A stretch of DNA of 9,664 nucleotides from contig JAOHEU010000026.1 in NCBI GenBank assembly GCA_028097645.1, positions 1-9,664 on the forward strand, in the 5' to 3' direction. Shown in pieces: positions 7,441 through 9,664 of this stretch. The notes beneath the pieces were generated by a model. It was not told where the DNA came from, did no database searches, and saw nothing but the letters and a program-made list of their open reading frames with translations. Within the stretch, counting starts at the first letter, position 1, and the number at the start of each line of letters is the position of its first letter. The position numbers and the translations under genes were made by a program. Source of the stretch: Candidatus Pelagibacter sp. Lineage in GTDB: Bacteria > Pseudomonadota > Alphaproteobacteria > Pelagibacterales > Pelagibacteraceae.

Positions 7441-7723
7441 ATCCTTCTATTACCTGCATATGTCTAATGGTAGTATCTTTTGCAATATCCCATCCAGCTA
7501 AATATTCCTTGCTATTATGGCATTCTATAGCCTTTTCATAACTTGGAAACTCCCATACAACTGTTCTAACAAAATTATCACCCTCAAATGTTTTGTGATT
7601 TCCACCTCTTACTAAAGGAACTCCCCCAAAACTTTTGATAATTGGCGTTACAGTTTCCGCATATTTTTTTAAATTATCTTGATTTTCAACTTTAACATAT
7701 AAACTGATCCAATAAGCTTTCAT
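7427..7723 (-). CDS. DUF1330 family small protein
   Basis: This 98-residue protein matches the DUF1330 family, small cytoplasmic proteins with a predicted dimeric ferredoxin-like alpha/beta barrel and no established reaction. Recognisable blocks are MKAYWISLYVKV at 1-12, YAETVTPIIKSFGGVPLVRGG at 21-41, TVVWEFPSYEKAIECHNSKEY at 54-74 and the closing VIEGF at 91-95. Length is normal for the family, and there is no signal peptide or membrane helix. The ATG at 7723 is supported by a good Shine-Dalgarno sequence. It appears to be a single-gene unit: it converges on the glycosylase gene with a 14-base overlap and diverges from the phosphoribosyltransferase gene. Neighbours give no firm clue to function. 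Confidence 0.85.
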   Translation of the reverse strand: MKAYWISLYVKVENQDNLKKYAETVTPIIKSFGGVPLVRGGNHKTFEGDNFVRTVVWEFPSYEKAIECHNSKEYLAGWDIAKDTTIRHMQVIEGFSTE

Positions 7724-7728
7724 TATTT

Positions 7729-7735
7729 CTCCCTT
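7729..7735 (-). promoter_or_regulatory. Ribosome binding site of the DUF1330 gene
   Basis: Read on the minus strand, this is AAGGGAG, 5 bases before the ATG at 7723. It is one of only two strong Shine-Dalgarno sequences in the window and fixes the start of the small gene. Confidence 0.6.
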
Positions 7736-7750
7736 TTAAAATTTTTTAGT

Positions 7751-7756
7751 TATGAT
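7751..7756 (+). promoter_or_regulatory. Candidate -10 box for the phosphoribosyltransferase gene
   Basis: TATGAT matches the TATAAT consensus in 5 of 6 positions. The expected transcription start would fall around 7762-7764, just before the ATG at 7767, giving a leaderless or nearly leaderless message. No convincing -35 box is seen 16-18 bases upstream. If this box is real, the ATG at 7752 lies inside the promoter and cannot be the start. Confidence 0.3.
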
Positions 7757-7766
7757 AGTAAAATTC

Positions 7767-8288
7767 ATGGCTGACAAATTAATTATCACTTTTGATGAGT
7801 ATAACAAAATTGTTGAAAAGTTAGCAATCGAGATTCATAAAAAATATAAACCAACAGTTTTGGTTGGAATAATGAGGGGTGCAGCTCCAATATTAGACAT
7901 TCTTTCAAGAATATTAAAACTACCAACTGCTTATATTGTTATTCAGAGTTATTCAGGAGAAGGAATGGAAGATAAACAGGGTCAACTAATGTTTGCAAGA
8001 GAAATTAGTTCTTTAGCTGAGAGTAAAGATTATAACAAAGTACTTCTAGTAGATGATCTATCAGATACAGGTTTAACATTAAATAAAAGTATAGAGTGGC
8101 TAAAAAATTATGGTCCAACTAAAGATTATATAAAAGAGGTTAAAACAGCTTGTTTATGGAAAAAAAAATCATCAACTTTTGAACCTGATTTTTGTCCAAT
8201 AAGATTAGATACAGATCCATGGATTGTTCAGCCAACCGAACATTATGAAGAATTATCTATAGAAGAAATTATTAAAAGAAATAATTAA
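7767..8288 (+). CDS. Purine phosphoribosyltransferase, Gpt-like (xanthine/guanine/hypoxanthine salvage)
   Basis: This type I phosphoribosyltransferase would join a purine base to PRPP to give the nucleotide and pyrophosphate. From ATG 7767 (173 residues), the N-terminus MADKLIITFDEY aligns with MSEKYIVTWDML of E. coli Gpt, which is why I prefer it to the in-frame ATG at 7752; neither has a Shine-Dalgarno sequence. The PRT loop GIMRGAAP is at 34-41. The PRPP-binding motif VLLVDDLSDTGLTL is at 92-105, with the acidic pair Asp96-Asp97. A base-binding segment resembling Gpt's TWIEQPW appears as PWIVQPTEH at 151-159. It is about 20 residues longer than Gpt, and base preference cannot be settled by eye. 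The convergent purine permease next door supports a salvage role. Confidence 0.82.
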   Translation: MADKLIITFDEYNKIVEKLAIEIHKKYKPTVLVGIMRGAAPILDILSRILKLPTAYIVIQSYSGEGMEDKQGQLMFAREISSLAESKDYNKVLLVDDLSDTGLTLNKSIEWLKNYGPTKDYIKEVKTACLWKKKSSTFEPDFCPIRLDTDPWIVQPTEHYEELSIEEIIKRNN

Positions 8289-8323
8289 TAGGGCTAGAAT
8301 TAACTAGCCCTATTAAATTTTTT
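8285..8323. terminator. Bidirectional intrinsic terminator between the purine salvage genes
   Basis: The arms TTAATAGGGCTAG (8285-8297) and CTAGCCCTATTAA (8304-8316) form a perfect 13-bp stem with a 6-base loop. On the + strand the stem is followed by TTTTTT at 8318-8323. On the minus strand it is followed by TTATTTCTTTT, reading down from 8284. It therefore can stop both convergent transcripts. The stop codon of the phosphoribosyltransferase gene lies inside the left arm. Confidence 0.9.
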
Positions 8324-8325
8324 AA

Positions 8326-9636
8326 TTAAGCAACTGCAAAGCTTATTACACTTAATATTGCAATAACAAATATTGCTGGCGATGTAGATGAAAATTTACC
8401 AGTGAATATTTTAATTAAAGCATAAGACACAAATGCTAAAGCAATACCGTTACTAATACTGTAGGTAAGTGGCATTGCAATCATAGCTAAAATTGCTGGA
8501 GCAGATTCTCCAATATCGTCCCATTCGATATCTGTAATGTTTCTAACAAATAAAACAGATACAAATAATAAAGCTGCACCATCAATTTGTTTTGGTAAAC
8601 TAGTTGCTAAAGGAGCAAAAAATATACATGCTAAAAACAACAGTCCAATTACTAGAGATGTCATTCCTGTTCTACCACCAGCTTTTACACCAGCGCCAGA
8701 CTCTACATAACTTGTAACAGTTGTTGTCCCCATCATTGCACCTGCAACTGTACCAACACTATCAGATAACATAGCTTTATTGATATCTTGAAGTTTACCT
8801 TGTTTATCAACTTTACCAGCAACGTTTGCAACTGATGTCAATGTTCCCGCAGTATCAAAAAAGTCGATGAATAATAAAGTAAATATTACTGTTGACATTC
8901 CCGCAGTCAGTGCTGCTGATAAATCAAACTCAAAAAGATAAGTCATTGGTGGGGGTGAACTCACGAGACCATTAAAATTGGCTAATCCTGCAGCCCAAGA
9001 AATAATACTGAATACTAAAATTCCTATTATAATATTCCCTTTAATATTCATCTTTTCCATTACAATGATTGCAATAAATGTTGCACATCCCAATAAAACT
9101 ATTGGGTTACTTAAATCACCTAGCTTTACCAGAGTAACTGGATCATCAACTACGACTTCCATGATTTGCAATCCAATAATTGCTAAGAATAAACCAATTC
9201 CCGCACCAATTCCTAACTTAAGACTTTTAGGAATTGAATTTATTAACCAAGCTCTAATGGGTGTAAGAGATATTATTAAAAATAATACACCAGCAACCAG
9301 TACTGCACCTAAAGCCTCTTGAGGTGTGTAGCCCATTCCTGCACAAACTCCAAAAGCAACAAATGCATTAATTCCCATTCCTGGTGCAAGTCCAATTGGC
9401 CAAGTTTTTCCATAAAAAGCCATTATAAAACATGCAAGTGCTGTTGCTAATATTGTTGCGGTATATACTGCGCCGAAATCAAAGAAACCTTTTTCGGGTC
9501 CGGCAAATTCTCCCGATAAGATAAATGGATTTAAAAACATTATATAAGCCATAGTTAAGAACGTTGTTGTTCCAGCTACTACTTCTGTTTTAAAATCTGT
9601 TTTGTGTTTTTTATAATTAAAATAATTTTCAAGCAT
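8326..9636 (-). CDS. NCS2 purine permease, AzgA-like (adenine/guanine/hypoxanthine uptake)
   Basis: This inner-membrane nucleobase:cation symporter has 436 residues and the many hydrophobic helices expected of the 14-helix NCS2 fold. Its motifs are those of the AzgA/PurP/GhxP branch (COG2252): GTTTFLTMAYIMFLNP at 22-37, APGMGINAF at 84-92, FIDFFDTAGTL at 256-266, the substrate-region GTTTVTSYVESGAG at 303-316 and MPLTYSISNGIA at 388-399. This branch carries adenine, guanine or hypoxanthine rather than xanthine/urate or uracil; the exact base is not readable. The start at 9636 is fixed by a consensus ribosome site 4 bases upstream. It shares a terminator with the convergent phosphoribosyltransferase gene, which would phosphoribosylate the imported base. 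The gene is more GC-rich than its neighbours (29 of 60 bases at 9301-9360, against 11 of 60 at 5521-5580 in msrA). Confidence 0.92.
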   Translation of the reverse strand: MLENYFNYKKHKTDFKTEVVAGTTTFLTMAYIMFLNPFILSGEFAGPEKGFFDFGAVYTATILATALACFIMAFYGKTWPIGLAPGMGINAFVAFGVCAGMGYTPQEALGAVLVAGVLFLIISLTPIRAWLINSIPKSLKLGIGAGIGLFLAIIGLQIMEVVVDDPVTLVKLGDLSNPIVLLGCATFIAIIVMEKMNIKGNIIIGILVFSIISWAAGLANFNGLVSSPPPMTYLFEFDLSAALTAGMSTVIFTLLFIDFFDTAGTLTSVANVAGKVDKQGKLQDINKAMLSDSVGTVAGAMMGTTTVTSYVESGAGVKAGGRTGMTSLVIGLLFLACIFFAPLATSLPKQIDGAALLFVSVLFVRNITDIEWDDIGESAPAILAMIAMPLTYSISNGIALAFVSYALIKIFTGKFSSTSPAIFVIAILSVISFAVA

Positions 9637-9658
9637 TTGTCCTCCTAATAATGGACAA
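9637..9658 (-). promoter_or_regulatory. Short hairpin overlapping the permease ribosome binding site
   Basis: In the permease transcript, UUGUCC (9658-9653) can pair with GGACAA (9642-9637), closing a 10-base loop directly against the AUG. The last GG of AGGAGG is in the stem and the first four bases are in the loop. It could tune translation or be part of a larger 5' element lying beyond the window edge. A 6-bp stem with a 10-base loop is marginal on its own. Confidence 0.35.
9641..9646 (-). promoter_or_regulatory. Consensus ribosome binding site of the purine permease
   Basis: Read on the minus strand this is AGGAGG, 4 bases before the ATG at 9636. It is the only perfect Shine-Dalgarno core in front of a gene here and implies strong translation of the permease. 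Confidence 0.8.
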
Positions 9659-9664
9659 TTATTT

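Noticed and set aside
7424..7445. Terminator between the glycosylase and DUF1330 genes
   Set aside because: The genes overlap by 14 bases and no stem with a T-run is visible on either strand.
8978..9322. Open frame of 114 codons on the + strand
   Set aside because: It lies wholly antisense to the well-supported NCS2 permease, has no ribosome site and no recognisable motifs.
9637..9664. Purine riboswitch upstream of the permease
   Set aside because: Only 28 leader bases are visible, too few to contain an aptamer, so only the local hairpin is reported.

Overview
The window is very AT-rich and densely packed. Genes overlap or sit 1-40 bases apart, and no non-coding stretch approaches 300 bases. 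Together with the protein types (a SAR11-style SLT transglycosylase, 3-mercaptopyruvate sulfurtransferase, DUF1330 and an AzgA-like permease), this points to a streamlined marine alphaproteobacterium, most likely Pelagibacterales (SAR11). That placement is an inference from composition, layout and remembered protein similarity; no search was run. I recognise every gene at family level. I see no tRNA, rRNA, CRISPR array, insertion sequence or prophage.

Bases 1-517 hold the 3' part of a lytic transglycosylase gene on the + strand. Its frame is open from base 2, so its true start lies outside the window. It converges on, and overlaps by 11 bases, a four-gene minus-strand block transcribed from 5896 down to 507: msrA (methionine sulfoxide reductase), sseA-like sulfurtransferase, a membrane-fusion protein and an RND efflux transporter. 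The gaps are 1, 3 and 4 bases, so this is almost certainly one operon. It joins oxidative and sulfur-stress functions to a two-component efflux pump. No outer-membrane channel gene is visible, and the adaptor appears to lack the alpha-helical hairpin that normally reaches such a channel.

A 34-base divergent spacer (5897-5930) carries a perfect 8-bp inverted repeat. It separates this operon from a + strand pair: a ten-helix DMT/EamA transporter and an AlkA-type 3-methyladenine DNA glycosylase, overlapping by 8 bases. A small DUF1330 protein on the minus strand overlaps the 3' end of the glycosylase gene by 14 bases.

The right end is a purine-salvage module. A Gpt-like purine phosphoribosyltransferase (+) converges on an NCS2/AzgA-type purine permease (-), and a bidirectional intrinsic terminator with a perfect 13-bp stem lies between them. 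The permease would import the base and the transferase would trap it as a nucleotide. The permease gene has the strongest ribosome binding site in the window, partly folded into a short hairpin, and it is visibly more GC-rich than its neighbours.

I found no clearly undescribed system. The most unusual items are the hairpin-less adaptor of the efflux pump and the hairpin over the permease ribosome binding site.
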